Assembly (NCBI RefSeq): GCF_018780585.1
Contig: NZ_JADMJL010000026.1
Span: 1 to 40,835 of the forward strand
Direction of reading: 5' to 3'
Length of the DNA stretch: 40,835 nucleotides
From: Methyloversatilis discipulorum
Lineage (GTDB): Bacteria > Pseudomonadota > Gammaproteobacteria > Burkholderiales > Rhodocyclaceae
Shown here: piece after piece, positions 16,402 to 23,441 of the stretch
Position numbering within the stretch: the first letter of the stretch is position 1
Layout: each line of letters begins with the position of its first letter
Program-made: the position numbers and the translations under genes
The notes under the pieces: generated by a model
What the model was told of the DNA's origin: nothing
The model's input: only the letters and a program-made list of their open reading frames with translations
Database searches by the model: none

Positions 16402-17520
16402 TCAGCGCTTCTTGTCCGGATGGGTACGCTGGCGCAGCGGGTCGTAGAACGGCGTCGGCACCACCAGCGCGGCGAGCTTGCCGGCCTTGCTGGCAATGGT
16501 CAGGCGGGTGCCGATGTTCGAATGCGACGGCTTCAGGTGCACCATGGCCAGCGACTGCATCAGCAGGCGGCTGTACGAGGCCGAGGTGACCACGCCGACT
16601 TCCTTCTCGCCGTCATAGACCTTGGCGCCGGCTTCGACCGCTTCGTGGTGCAGCACGGTCATGCCGGCCTGCTTGGCACGTTCGCGGCCCTTCAGTGCGA
16701 GCACGGCAGCCTTGCCGATGTAGTCGCCCTTCTTGTCGAGGTCGACCGCCCAGTCCATGTTCACTTCCCACGGCGTGGTGTCGCCTTCCGGCATTTCGAA
16801 CGGGAAGAACAGCAGCGCGCCTTCGACGCGGGTCAGGTCGAGCGCGGTCCACGAGCAGGGGATGACGCCTTGCGGCTTGCCGGCTTCGAGGATGGTGTCC
16901 CACAGGAACACGGCGTCGGCCGCGCTGCAGTACACCTCGTAGCCACGCTCGCCGGAGTAGCCGCCGCGGCCCAGCGTCACCTTCTTGCCGAACAGCGTGG
17001 TTTCGACGTGGTTGAAGTAGGGCAGTGCAGCCAGATCGGCCGGCGTGTGCGGGGCCAGCACGTCGAGCGAAACCGGGCCCTGTAGCGACAGGATGTGCAC
17101 GTCGAGATCGGCCTCGATCTTCACGTTCTTGCCGGCAGCCAGTGCGGCCAGCGTCTTCGGCGTGGCGCCGCTGCCGTGCGAAATGCGGAATTTGTCGGCG
17201 GCGTCACGGATGATCATGATGTCGTCGACCAGCGCACCGGCTTCGTTCACTTCCCCGCCGAGGCGGGCGGTGCCCGGCTTCAGCTTGGTGATGTCGATGG
17301 TGACCAGGCGGTCGATCACGGCCTCGGCGTCCGGGCCGGTCACGTTGACGATGTTCAGCGCCGACACGTCGTACAGGCCGGCGCGGGTGCGCGTGGCGAC
17401 GACTTCGTCGTGCGGGCAGCTGTTGTAGCTCCACGGGATCGGCATGTTGTTCCACGTATCGCCGTCGAGCTTAGAACCGAGCTGGCGGTGCCGCTCGTTC
17501 AGTACCGAATTCCTCTGCAT
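16402..17520 (-). CDS. dmmD: GcvT-like folate-dependent protein of dmm operon
   Basis: 372 aa, homologous to the glycine-cleavage T protein: YDVSALNIVNVTGPDAEAVI near the N-terminus, LSLQGPVSLDVLAP and GGYSGERGYEVYC in the middle, and TALDLTRVEGALLFF with DWAVDLDKKGDYIGKAAV in the C-terminal half. This family binds tetrahydrofolate and can capture formaldehyde as methylene-THF, which fits an operon whose enzyme releases formaldehyde from dimethylamine. It is the first gene of dmmDABC, with AGGAGA seven bases before the ATG and a shared TMA-regulon promoter about 55 bp upstream. It is distinct from the GcvT half of tdm and from a housekeeping gcvT, which would sit with gcvH and gcvP. Confidence 0.87.
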   Translation of the reverse strand: MQRNSVLNERHRQLGSKLDGDTWNNMPIPWSYNSCPHDEVVATRTRAGLYDVSALNIVNVTGPDAEAVIDRLVTIDITKLKPGTARLGGEVNEAGALVDDIMIIRDAADKFRISHGSGATPKTLAALAAGKNVKIEADLDVHILSLQGPVSLDVLAPHTPADLAALPYFNHVETTLFGKKVTLGRGGYSGERGYEVYCSAADAVFLWDTILEAGKPQGVIPCSWTALDLTRVEGALLFFPFEMPEGDTTPWEVNMDWAVDLDKKGDYIGKAAVLALKGRERAKQAGMTVLHHEAVEAGAKVYDGEKEVGVVTSASYSRLLMQSLAMVHLKPSHSNIGTRLTIASKAGKLAALVVPTPFYDPLRQRTHPDKKR

Positions 17521-17574
17521 TCCCGGATCTCCTTGTCGTGGGCGTCGCCGCGCTGCGCGGTCGATCTGGGACTG

Positions 17575-17633
17575 ATTCTGTTGTCCGGGGGAGGTCGGGA
17601 CAATTCTCAAGAGGGGTTACCCCCTAGGTGGTA
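17575..17633 (-). promoter_or_regulatory. TMA-regulon promoter/operator 1 (dmmD)
   Basis: Palindrome at 17618-17633 (TACCCCC-TA-GGTGGTA on the plus strand). On the minus strand, CTCTTGAGAATTG leads into the -35 TTGTCC (17598-17603), a 17-bp spacer and the -10 CAGAAT (17575-17580). The predicted start is near 17568, giving a leader of about 48 nt before dmmD. The same module occurs three more times with the same 14-bp gap between palindrome and -35. The 7-2-7 geometry resembles NarL/FixJ-type response-regulator sites; the regulator is not known. Confidence 0.8.
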
Positions 17634-17691
17634 TGTGCGCGGGGGCGCCTGCTGCGTACGCTGCGCGCATCACGAACAGGGGAGGCGAGCG

Positions 17692-18090
17692 ATGGCGAAG
17701 GCCGGTGGAGGTGAAGGTGCGTGTCTGTGCGGTGCCGTGCGCTACAGCGTGCGCGGAGCACTGAGCGCACCGGTGGCGTGTCATTGCCGCCAGTGCGCGC
17801 GCACCAGCGGCCACCATGCGGTGATGGCGAGCTGCGCCGACGCCGACCTCGAAATCATGGCCGGCGACCCGCTGCGCTGGTACGCCTCGTCGGCCTCCGT
17901 GAAGCGCGGCTTCTGCGCACACTGCGGCGGCAATCTGTTCTGGAAGGACGCCGCATCCGACGTCACCTATGTGACCGCCGGTACGCTGAACCGCCCGACC
18001 GGGCTGAAGCTGTCGGCCCACATCTTCGCCGGCTCGCGCGCCGACTACTACGACATCGACGACGACCTGCCGCGCAGCGACGCCTGGTAG
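17692..18090 (+). CDS. GFA/CENP-V family zinc protein
   Basis: 132 aa. The cysteine pattern CLCGAVRY, CHCRQCARTSG and FCAHCGGNLFW is that of glutathione-dependent formaldehyde-activating (GFA)-like proteins, which bind zinc through these cysteines. It lies inside the methylamine cluster, divergent from dmmD and convergent with tdm. Since Tdm and the dimethylamine monooxygenase both release formaldehyde, a part in formaldehyde handling is plausible, but the formaldehyde activity of this family is disputed. The ATG follows GGGGAGG. Its promoter would overlap the dmmD operator region. Confidence 0.85.
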   Translation: MAKAGGGEGACLCGAVRYSVRGALSAPVACHCRQCARTSGHHAVMASCADADLEIMAGDPLRWYASSASVKRGFCAHCGGNLFWKDAASDVTYVTAGTLNRPTGLKLSAHIFAGSRADYYDIDDDLPRSDAW

Positions 18091-18144
18091 GGGCGAACGG
18101 TCACCGCGCCGGCGCAGGCGCCGCGGATTTCCATCGCGGGAATG

Positions 18145-18179
18145 AAAAAGGCGCGGAACGGCTTTCGCCATTCCGCGCC
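18145..18179 (-). terminator. Intrinsic terminator of tdm
   Basis: On the minus strand GGCGCGGAA and TTCCGCGCC pair, with an inner GGC/GCC helix and a 4-base loop, followed by TTTTT. It lies about 20 bases past the tdm stop, and the stem could also serve the convergent GFA gene. Confidence 0.88.
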
Positions 18180-18199
18180 CTGCTGCCGGCGTACTGCGA

Positions 18200-20482
18200 T
18201 CAGGCGCGCACGCGGGCCTTAGTCGGGTCGTAGTGCGAGGTTTTCACCTGGGTGGCCTTGATGCGCTTCTGGTGGCCGTCCAGCTTGCCGATCTCCACCG
18301 TGGCACCCAGCTCGACCGCCGACACGTCCAGCCGCGCCAGCGCGATGGTCTTGCCGAGGATGGGCGAACGGGTGGTGCTGGTGATCTGGCCGATCTGCGC
18401 GCGACCGTTGAAGATCGGGTCGCCGTGCGCCACCAGTTCGGTGCCTTCGATGTCCAGGCCGACCATGACGCGCGCCGGGTGGGCCTTGCGCCGCTCTAGC
18501 GCGGCCTTGCCGACGTAGTCATCCTCCTTGTCGGCCGCCACTGCGAAACCGATGCCGGCTTCGAACGGGTCGGTCTGATCGCAGAAGTCGTACTCGGCAA
18601 AGATGAGCGCGGCTTCGATGCGCAGCATGTCGAGTGCGGCCAGGCCCATCGGCGCGATGCCGTGCGGTTCGCCCGCCTTCGCGATGGCGTCCCACACCTG
18701 CACTGCGTGCTTCGGGTGGCACCAGACTTCGTAGCCCAGTTCGCCGGTGTAACCCGTGCGCGATACGACGACCGGCAGGCCGTCGATCTTGCCCACGGTC
18801 AGGCGGAACCACTTCAGTTCGTCCATCGACGCATTGCCCGGCGGCGTGACGACGATTTCGCGCAGGATGTCGCGCGACTTCGGGCCCTGCACCGACAGGT
18901 TGTGCAGCTGGTCGGTGGAGGACTTCACCCACACGCGCAGATTGTGCTTGGCCGCCAGTTCGCGCAGCCACACGCCGCAGTAGTCGTCGCCGCACACCAG
19001 ACGGAAATTGTTCTGGCACAGGCGGAACACGGTGCCGTCGTCGATCATGCCGCCGTGCTCGTAGCAGAGTGCGGTGTAGACGATCTGGCCGACCGCCAGC
19101 TTGCGGATGTTGCGCGTGGTGGCCAGCTGCAGCAGGGCTTCTGCGTCCGGGCCGGTGATTTCGAACTTGCGCAGCGCGGACAGATCGATCATCACCGCGC
19201 GTTCGCGGCAGGCCCAGTATTCGTCGATTGGGCCGTTGGACGAGAACGAGTCCTGCAGCCAGAAGCCGCGGTACTCGACCATGCGGCGGGTGAGCGCGGA
19301 GGTGCGGGCGTGGAAGCCGGTTTCGCGCGTGAGCTTGGGGGCGGCGTCGGGCGTCATGCGGTGTGCGATCCCTTTGGAGAAGTTGTTCGAGGCGTCATAG
19401 ACCCGCACGTGGATATCCGTCGGGTTCCAGCCGTTGGCCGGGTCGATGTCGTCGGTGCAGGACGAGGAGGCGCAGACCAGGTCGGTCATCGCGCGCAGCA
19501 GCACGTAGTCGCCGGCGCGCGACCACGGCTCGTCCAGGCTGATGCTGTCGTCGTGATTGACGATGGTGTTGTAGAAGAAGTTGATCGCCGGCCAACCGGC
19601 GCGGCGGGCGACACCGTGCGGTTCGAGCGCGTTGTTGAAGTTGTCGCTGCAGTTGGCGTGACCGGGGTAACCCATGTCGTCGTAGTACTTCGCACTGCAC
19701 GCCAGCATGAAAGTGTCGTGGCGGCCGACGGTGTCGCGGATCACCTCGACCAGCGGCACCTGGCGTTCGTCGTAGTACTTGTTCAGCAGACCGGGGCCGG
19801 GGCTGGCCGACCCCATCAGCGTGCGCGTGGTGGTCGGGTCGAGGTCGTATTCCTGACCCTGCGCCAGCGCGGCGGCGTCGAAGGCGAGGAAGTCGGAGCA
19901 CTGTCGGCCGTCGACGTCGATCACCTGGATGTAGTCGCCGGCCTTCACGCGGTAGGCCTGGGCGGTGCCGGCGCCGATGCGCAGGTCGAGCACCGGCGGT
20001 GCCAGCGGCGGCGGCGCGATGCCGGCCACCGGTTCGGCGCACTCGATGTCGGCGATCAGTTCGGTCGGCGCGTTCTGCGCGTCCGGTTGCATGTCCTCGC
20101 CCGGCGCGTGCAGCGCGCAGCGCACGGCGCCGGGTGCGGTGACGACGCGCTGGCTGCCCGGCAGCCCGTCGCTGCCGAACACTTCGGCACAGACCAGGCT
20201 CCAGCCGGCCGGCGCACCGCTGAGCAGCGCGCGGGCGAAAGCCGGCACATCGGCCGGCGTGGTGACGGGTAGGCCGGGCAGCATGGCTGCGGCGATGCCG
20301 GCCGGGCCGGCGACGTAGAGCAGCCCCGGCTGCAGGCCTTCGGGGTCGGTCAGCGTGAGGCGGTCGCCGGCGGCGAGGTCGAAGGACACCGCCGCGCCGC
20401 CTGGGGCGACGTGACGGACGTGGCGTGCACGCGTTCGCGCGGCAGTCGCCGGATTCAGCGAAGGTTCGACGATCGTGTTCAT
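18200..20482 (-). CDS. tdm: Trimethylamine N-oxide demethylase (DUF1989-GcvT fusion)
   Basis: 760 aa in two parts: a DUF1989 domain (roughly 165-350) and a GcvT-type tetrahydrofolate-binding domain (roughly 385-755). This fusion is diagnostic of Tdm, which cleaves TMAO to dimethylamine and formaldehyde and passes the formaldehyde to THF. Cys262, Cys278 and Cys342 (in FMLAC, HANCSDN and ASSSCTD) have exactly the 16- and 64-residue spacing recalled for the three zinc cysteines of Methylocella silvestris Tdm. In the GcvT half, MIDLSALRKFEITGPDAEAL and GYTGELGYEVW are conserved. It sits 104 bp downstream of tmm in the same direction and ends in an intrinsic terminator, so tmm-tdm is probably one transcript. 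Confidence 0.95.
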   Translation of the reverse strand: MNTIVEPSLNPATAARTRARHVRHVAPGGAAVSFDLAAGDRLTLTDPEGLQPGLLYVAGPAGIAAAMLPGLPVTTPADVPAFARALLSGAPAGWSLVCAEVFGSDGLPGSQRVVTAPGAVRCALHAPGEDMQPDAQNAPTELIADIECAEPVAGIAPPPLAPPVLDLRIGAGTAQAYRVKAGDYIQVIDVDGRQCSDFLAFDAAALAQGQEYDLDPTTTRTLMGSASPGPGLLNKYYDERQVPLVEVIRDTVGRHDTFMLACSAKYYDDMGYPGHANCSDNFNNALEPHGVARRAGWPAINFFYNTIVNHDDSISLDEPWSRAGDYVLLRAMTDLVCASSSCTDDIDPANGWNPTDIHVRVYDASNNFSKGIAHRMTPDAAPKLTRETGFHARTSALTRRMVEYRGFWLQDSFSSNGPIDEYWACRERAVMIDLSALRKFEITGPDAEALLQLATTRNIRKLAVGQIVYTALCYEHGGMIDDGTVFRLCQNNFRLVCGDDYCGVWLRELAAKHNLRVWVKSSTDQLHNLSVQGPKSRDILREIVVTPPGNASMDELKWFRLTVGKIDGLPVVVSRTGYTGELGYEVWCHPKHAVQVWDAIAKAGEPHGIAPMGLAALDMLRIEAALIFAEYDFCDQTDPFEAGIGFAVAADKEDDYVGKAALERRKAHPARVMVGLDIEGTELVAHGDPIFNGRAQIGQITSTTRSPILGKTIALARLDVSAVELGATVEIGKLDGHQKRIKATQVKTSHYDPTKARVRA

Positions 20483-20586
20483 GTCATGGAAGCACCCGCG
20501 ACCCGACGTGCCCGGTTGTGGCCGGGCAGGTCAGGTCGCATCAGGGTTGGTCGGTCACGGGCGTGTCACCCGTGGGCCCCGGGCCG

Positions 20587-21948
20587 TCAGGCCTGCTCGG
20601 TCGAGGCCGGCTCGTTCAGGTAGGCCTCGAGCGAGTCGTCCAGTGCCTCCAGCCACGAGGTGTGGTGCGGCGTGGCCATGGTGCCGGTCATCAGCGAGCG
20701 GTAGCACTTGTTGCGATAGCCCATGATGTCTTCGTACTTGTCCTTCTTCCATTCGAGGAAGGTCTGGTTGACCTCGGGAATCGGGAAGCTCGGGTAGTCG
20801 GTGGCGTCGATCAGGTGCTGGATGTACTTGCCCTGGAATTCGAACATCTGCTGGGCGTCTTCCAGCGTCAGTTCCTCTTCGCGCCACTTCATGTCCTCGG
20901 CGTGCATCTCTTCGTACGACGGCACCGGCAGGCGGCCGAGGATGACGTCGCGCGCGTACCAGGCCTGGGCGTCGAACATGTTGAAGCTGTACCACTGGTC
21001 CTGCATGCCGAGGTACATCAGCTGCGGGTTGTCCTCCCACATGATGCCCTTGTACAGATTGAGCGGCCACAGGCGGTTGTCGGTCTTCAGGCGTAGTTCT
21101 TCCGACAGGAAGGGGAAGTGGTGCTTGTAGCCGGTGCACAGGATGACGGCGTCGATGTGCTTGCTGGTGCCGTCGGCGAAGTGGGCGGTCTTGCCCTCGA
21201 CGCGCAGCAGCTGCGGCTTCTCTTCCCAGTTGTCGGGCCACTTGTAGCCCATCGGGTTGGTGCGGTAGCAGCTGGTGATCGAACGGGCGCCGTACTTGTA
21301 GCACTGCGAGCCGATGTCTTCCGCCGAGTAGCTGGCGCCGACGATGAGCACGTCCTTGCCCTTGAATTCGAGCGCGTCACGGAAGTCGTGCGCGTGCAGC
21401 ACGCGGCCGCCGAAGGTTTCGAAGCCCGGGAAGTAGGGCACGTTCGGCGTCGAGAAGTGGCCGCTGGCGACGATGACGTAGTCGAACTCTTCCGAGTAGG
21501 TCACGTCCTGGTCGTAGTTGTGCACGGTGACCGTGAACTTCTTGGTCTTATCGTCAAAGGTGACGTTGCGGGCGGCGGTGTTGAAGCGGATGTACTTGCG
21601 CACGCCGGCTTTCTCGACGCGGCCCTTGATGTAGTCCCACAGCACTTCACGCGGAGGGTAGGAACCCATCGGGCGACCGAAGTGCTCGTCGAAGGTGTAG
21701 TCAGCGAACTCCAGACACTCCTTCGGGCCGTTCGACCAGAGATAGCGGTACATGCTGCCGTGCACCGGCTCGCCGTGCTCGTCCAGGCCGGTGCGCCAGG
21801 TGTAGTTCCACATGCCGCCCCAGTCCGACTGCTTCTCGTAGCACACGATTTCCGGAATGTCGGCGCCCTTGGCCTGGGCGGACTGGAAGGCCCGGAGCTG
21901 GGCCAGGCCGCTGGGGCCGGCGCCGATGATGGCAACGCGCTTCTTCAT
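20587..21948 (-). CDS. tmm: Trimethylamine monooxygenase (flavin-containing)
   Basis: 453 aa, the normal length for bacterial FMOs. The FAD-binding GAGPSG is at residues 9-14, the FMO fingerprint is [11 protein letters not shown], and the NADPH-binding VGASYSAED and [12 protein letters not shown] follow. Tmm oxidises trimethylamine to TMAO with NADPH and O2 in the cytosol; co-location with tdm and dmmDABC makes TMA the likely substrate rather than a general amine. The ATG of MKKRVAIIG was chosen because it starts directly at the Rossmann strand and has AGAGGGA upstream; the longer open frame is leader sequence. Transcription is predicted from a TMA-regulon promoter about 100 bp upstream. Confidence 0.95.
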   Translation of the reverse strand: MKKRVAIIGAGPSGLAQLRAFQSAQAKGADIPEIVCYEKQSDWGGMWNYTWRTGLDEHGEPVHGSMYRYLWSNGPKECLEFADYTFDEHFGRPMGSYPPREVLWDYIKGRVEKAGVRKYIRFNTAARNVTFDDKTKKFTVTVHNYDQDVTYSEEFDYVIVASGHFSTPNVPYFPGFETFGGRVLHAHDFRDALEFKGKDVLIVGASYSAEDIGSQCYKYGARSITSCYRTNPMGYKWPDNWEEKPQLLRVEGKTAHFADGTSKHIDAVILCTGYKHHFPFLSEELRLKTDNRLWPLNLYKGIMWEDNPQLMYLGMQDQWYSFNMFDAQAWYARDVILGRLPVPSYEEMHAEDMKWREEELTLEDAQQMFEFQGKYIQHLIDATDYPSFPIPEVNQTFLEWKKDKYEDIMGYRNKCYRSLMTGTMATPHHTSWLEALDDSLEAYLNEPASTEQA

Positions 21949-22030
21949 GATCTGTATCCCTCTTGTGTGGTCCGTTCTGGATACGACCGCGGCATGCTCT
22001 CGGCCGCCCGGTCGGTCGCTGGACGTCGTG

Positions 22031-22059
22031 CATTCGCCGCGTCTCAGGTGCGGCGAATG
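22031..22059. promoter_or_regulatory. 10-bp inverted repeat over tmm -10/start region
   Basis: CATTCGCCGC (22031-22040) and GCGGCGAATG (22050-22059) are perfect complements around a 9-base centre. The right arm overlaps the predicted -10 box (22057-22062) of tmm and the left arm lies in the early leader, the usual position of a repressor operator. If transcription starts farther upstream it could instead fold as an RNA hairpin. Confidence 0.55.
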
Positions 22060-22115
22060 ATGCGAAGGCGGACCAATGCCCACAATTCTCAAGAGGGATT
22101 ACCTCTTAAGGGGTA
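22057..22115 (-). promoter_or_regulatory. TMA-regulon promoter/operator 2 (tmm)
   Basis: Palindrome TACCTCT-TA-AGGGGTA at 22100-22115. On the minus strand CTCTTGAGAATTG leads to the -35 TTGTGG (22080-22085), then 17 bp and the -10 CATCAT (22057-22062). It has the same architecture as operators 1, 3 and 4. It faces away from operator 3, which drives the divergent torF gene. Confidence 0.8.
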
Positions 22116-22140
22116 AGCAGGGACCAGGGGTCAGGGGCTG

Positions 22141-22200
22141 GGGGCTAGAGGGGCCGCGCCCTGACCTCGTGTGGCGCAGCCACACCTGTTCCCTAGCCCC
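22141..22200. repeat. Nested inverted repeats between divergent operators
   Basis: Outer arms GGGGCTAG (22141-22148) and CTAGCCCC (22193-22200) enclose an inner perfect palindrome GTGTGGC-GCA-GCCACAC (22169-22185). This fills the 100 bp between operators 2 and 3. It could be a cruciform spacer, a terminator-like block insulating the two promoters, or an extra regulator site. Confidence 0.6.
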
Positions 22201-22217
22201 TCGACTCACCCGCTCCT

Positions 22218-22277
22218 TACCCCCAAAGAGGTAATCCCTTGTGAGAATTGTTCCGACGGCGGCCCGCTTCCAATAAT
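22218..22277 (+). promoter_or_regulatory. TMA-regulon promoter/operator 3 (torF)
   Basis: Palindrome TACCCCC-AA-AGAGGTA at 22218-22233, then CTTGTGAGAATTG (two changes from the other copies), -35 TTGTTC (22248-22253), 18 bp and -10 AATAAT (22272-22277). Start predicted near 22284, which leaves an unusually long leader of about 310 nt before the porin gene. Confidence 0.8.
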
Positions 22278-22283
22278 CGGACC

Positions 22284-22595
22284 CACATCGAGACGACCGC
22301 GCAACGTCAGCCGGTCGCGAAGTGCGGGGAGATCAGGGTGACGCAGTGCAGCTGCCGTTTTGACGCCGATCACGGACACGCCTCTCCGGACCCCTTCCGC
22401 ACTTCTTCCTTCAGCACTCCCGCCAGTCGCAACGCTGCGGCCGGTGCAGATTCTTCGCCACACCCGTTTCCGAGTATCAGGGTCGCATCCGGCAACGACG
22501 CCAGGTCGCGCGCCGACTCACAACCGGACAGCTATGGGCAGGCCGTCCGCTTTTTCAGATCGCCCGAAACCGTGGATCAACAGAGGGAGAACACC
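22284..22595 (+). other. Long untranslated leader of torF
   Basis: About 310 nt lie between the predicted start and the GTG of the porin gene. No convincing ORF with a ribosome binding site is seen, although the porin frame stays open through it. Near its end, CGGAC (22525-22529) and GTCCG (22545-22549) can pair just before a TTTTT run (22551-22555), a weak attenuator-like element. Confidence 0.4.
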
Positions 22596-23390
22596 GTGCT
22601 TAACCACCGACGTCACCGCAACACCCTGAGCGCCGTATTGCTGGGCCTGCTCGCCGTACCGTTCTGTGCCCAGGCAGAAGAAGCCGCCGCACCGGCCTAC
22701 ACGATCAGCGCCAACGTGGGCCTGTTCTCGCAGTACATCTTCCGCGGCATCAGCTATACGCAGGAGAATCCGGCGGTGCAGGGCGGTTTCGACCTCGCGC
22801 ACTCGAGCGGCGCCTACCTGGGCATCTGGGGTACCAATGTGAGTGATCTGGCACTGTCGAACGCGACCGGCGAGATCGACGTGTACGGTGGCTTCGCCAA
22901 GACCATCGACGACTGGACCTTCGACGTCGGCTTCCTGCAGTTCATTTTCCCGGGCGGCAAGTACGATCCGTCGGGCGAGAGCCTGAACACGCTGGAACTG
23001 AACGCGGCGGTGACGTGGAAGTTCATCCAGCTGAAGTACTCGTACGCGGTGACCGATTACTTCGGTTTCAGCAAGAAGGCCTTCGGCGCGGATTCGGACG
23101 GTTCGGACTACATCGAGCTGAACGCGAACTACGAGTTCATGCCGTCGTGGATCGCCAACGTTCACGTCGGTCACCAGAAGGTGAAGAACTACGACGATTA
23201 CGACTTCACGGACTGGAAGGTGGGCGTGACGAAGAACTTCGAGGGCGGCTGGCAGGCGGCAGTGGCGTATGTCGACACCAATGCCGACAAGAACTTCTAC
23301 ACGATCTGCGATACGGCCGGCGGGGTGTCTACGCGCTGCAAGGACACCGGCGACAGCAAGTGGCTGATCTACGTGAAGCGCACGTTCTGA
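22596..23390 (+). CDS. TorF-family putative outer-membrane porin
   Basis: 264 aa from a GTG preceded by AGAGGGAG. The frame is open much farther upstream, but the signal peptide (TLSAVLLGLLAVPFCAQA, cleavage near residue 27) fixes this start. The mature protein begins AYTISANVGLFSQYIFRGISYTQ, typical of the TorF (TIGR02001) family, consists of alternating amphipathic strands and ends in an outer-membrane-type aromatic residue (VKRTF). It is probably a beta-barrel for uptake of small solutes; methylated amines or TMAO are likely from context. It is divergent from tmm under the same operator type and followed by the permease. Confidence 0.85.
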   Translation: MLNHRRHRNTLSAVLLGLLAVPFCAQAEEAAAPAYTISANVGLFSQYIFRGISYTQENPAVQGGFDLAHSSGAYLGIWGTNVSDLALSNATGEIDVYGGFAKTIDDWTFDVGFLQFIFPGGKYDPSGESLNTLELNAAVTWKFIQLKYSYAVTDYFGFSKKAFGADSDGSDYIELNANYEFMPSWIANVHVGHQKVKNYDDYDFTDWKVGVTKNFEGGWQAAVAYVDTNADKNFYTICDTAGGVSTRCKDTGDSKWLIYVKRTF

Positions 23391-23397
23391 TGACCAG

Positions 23398-23419
23398 GGG
23401 GCCGCAGCGATGCGGCCCC
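23398..23419 (+). other. Intercistronic hairpin with GCGA tetraloop
   Basis: GGGGCCGCA and TGCGGCCCC form a perfect 9-bp stem closed by the stable GNRA loop GCGA, between torF and the permease gene. There is no T-run, so partial termination or 3'-end protection of the torF message is more likely than full termination. Confidence 0.65.
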
Positions 23420-23441
23420 TTGCGCACAAGGGGGATATGAC

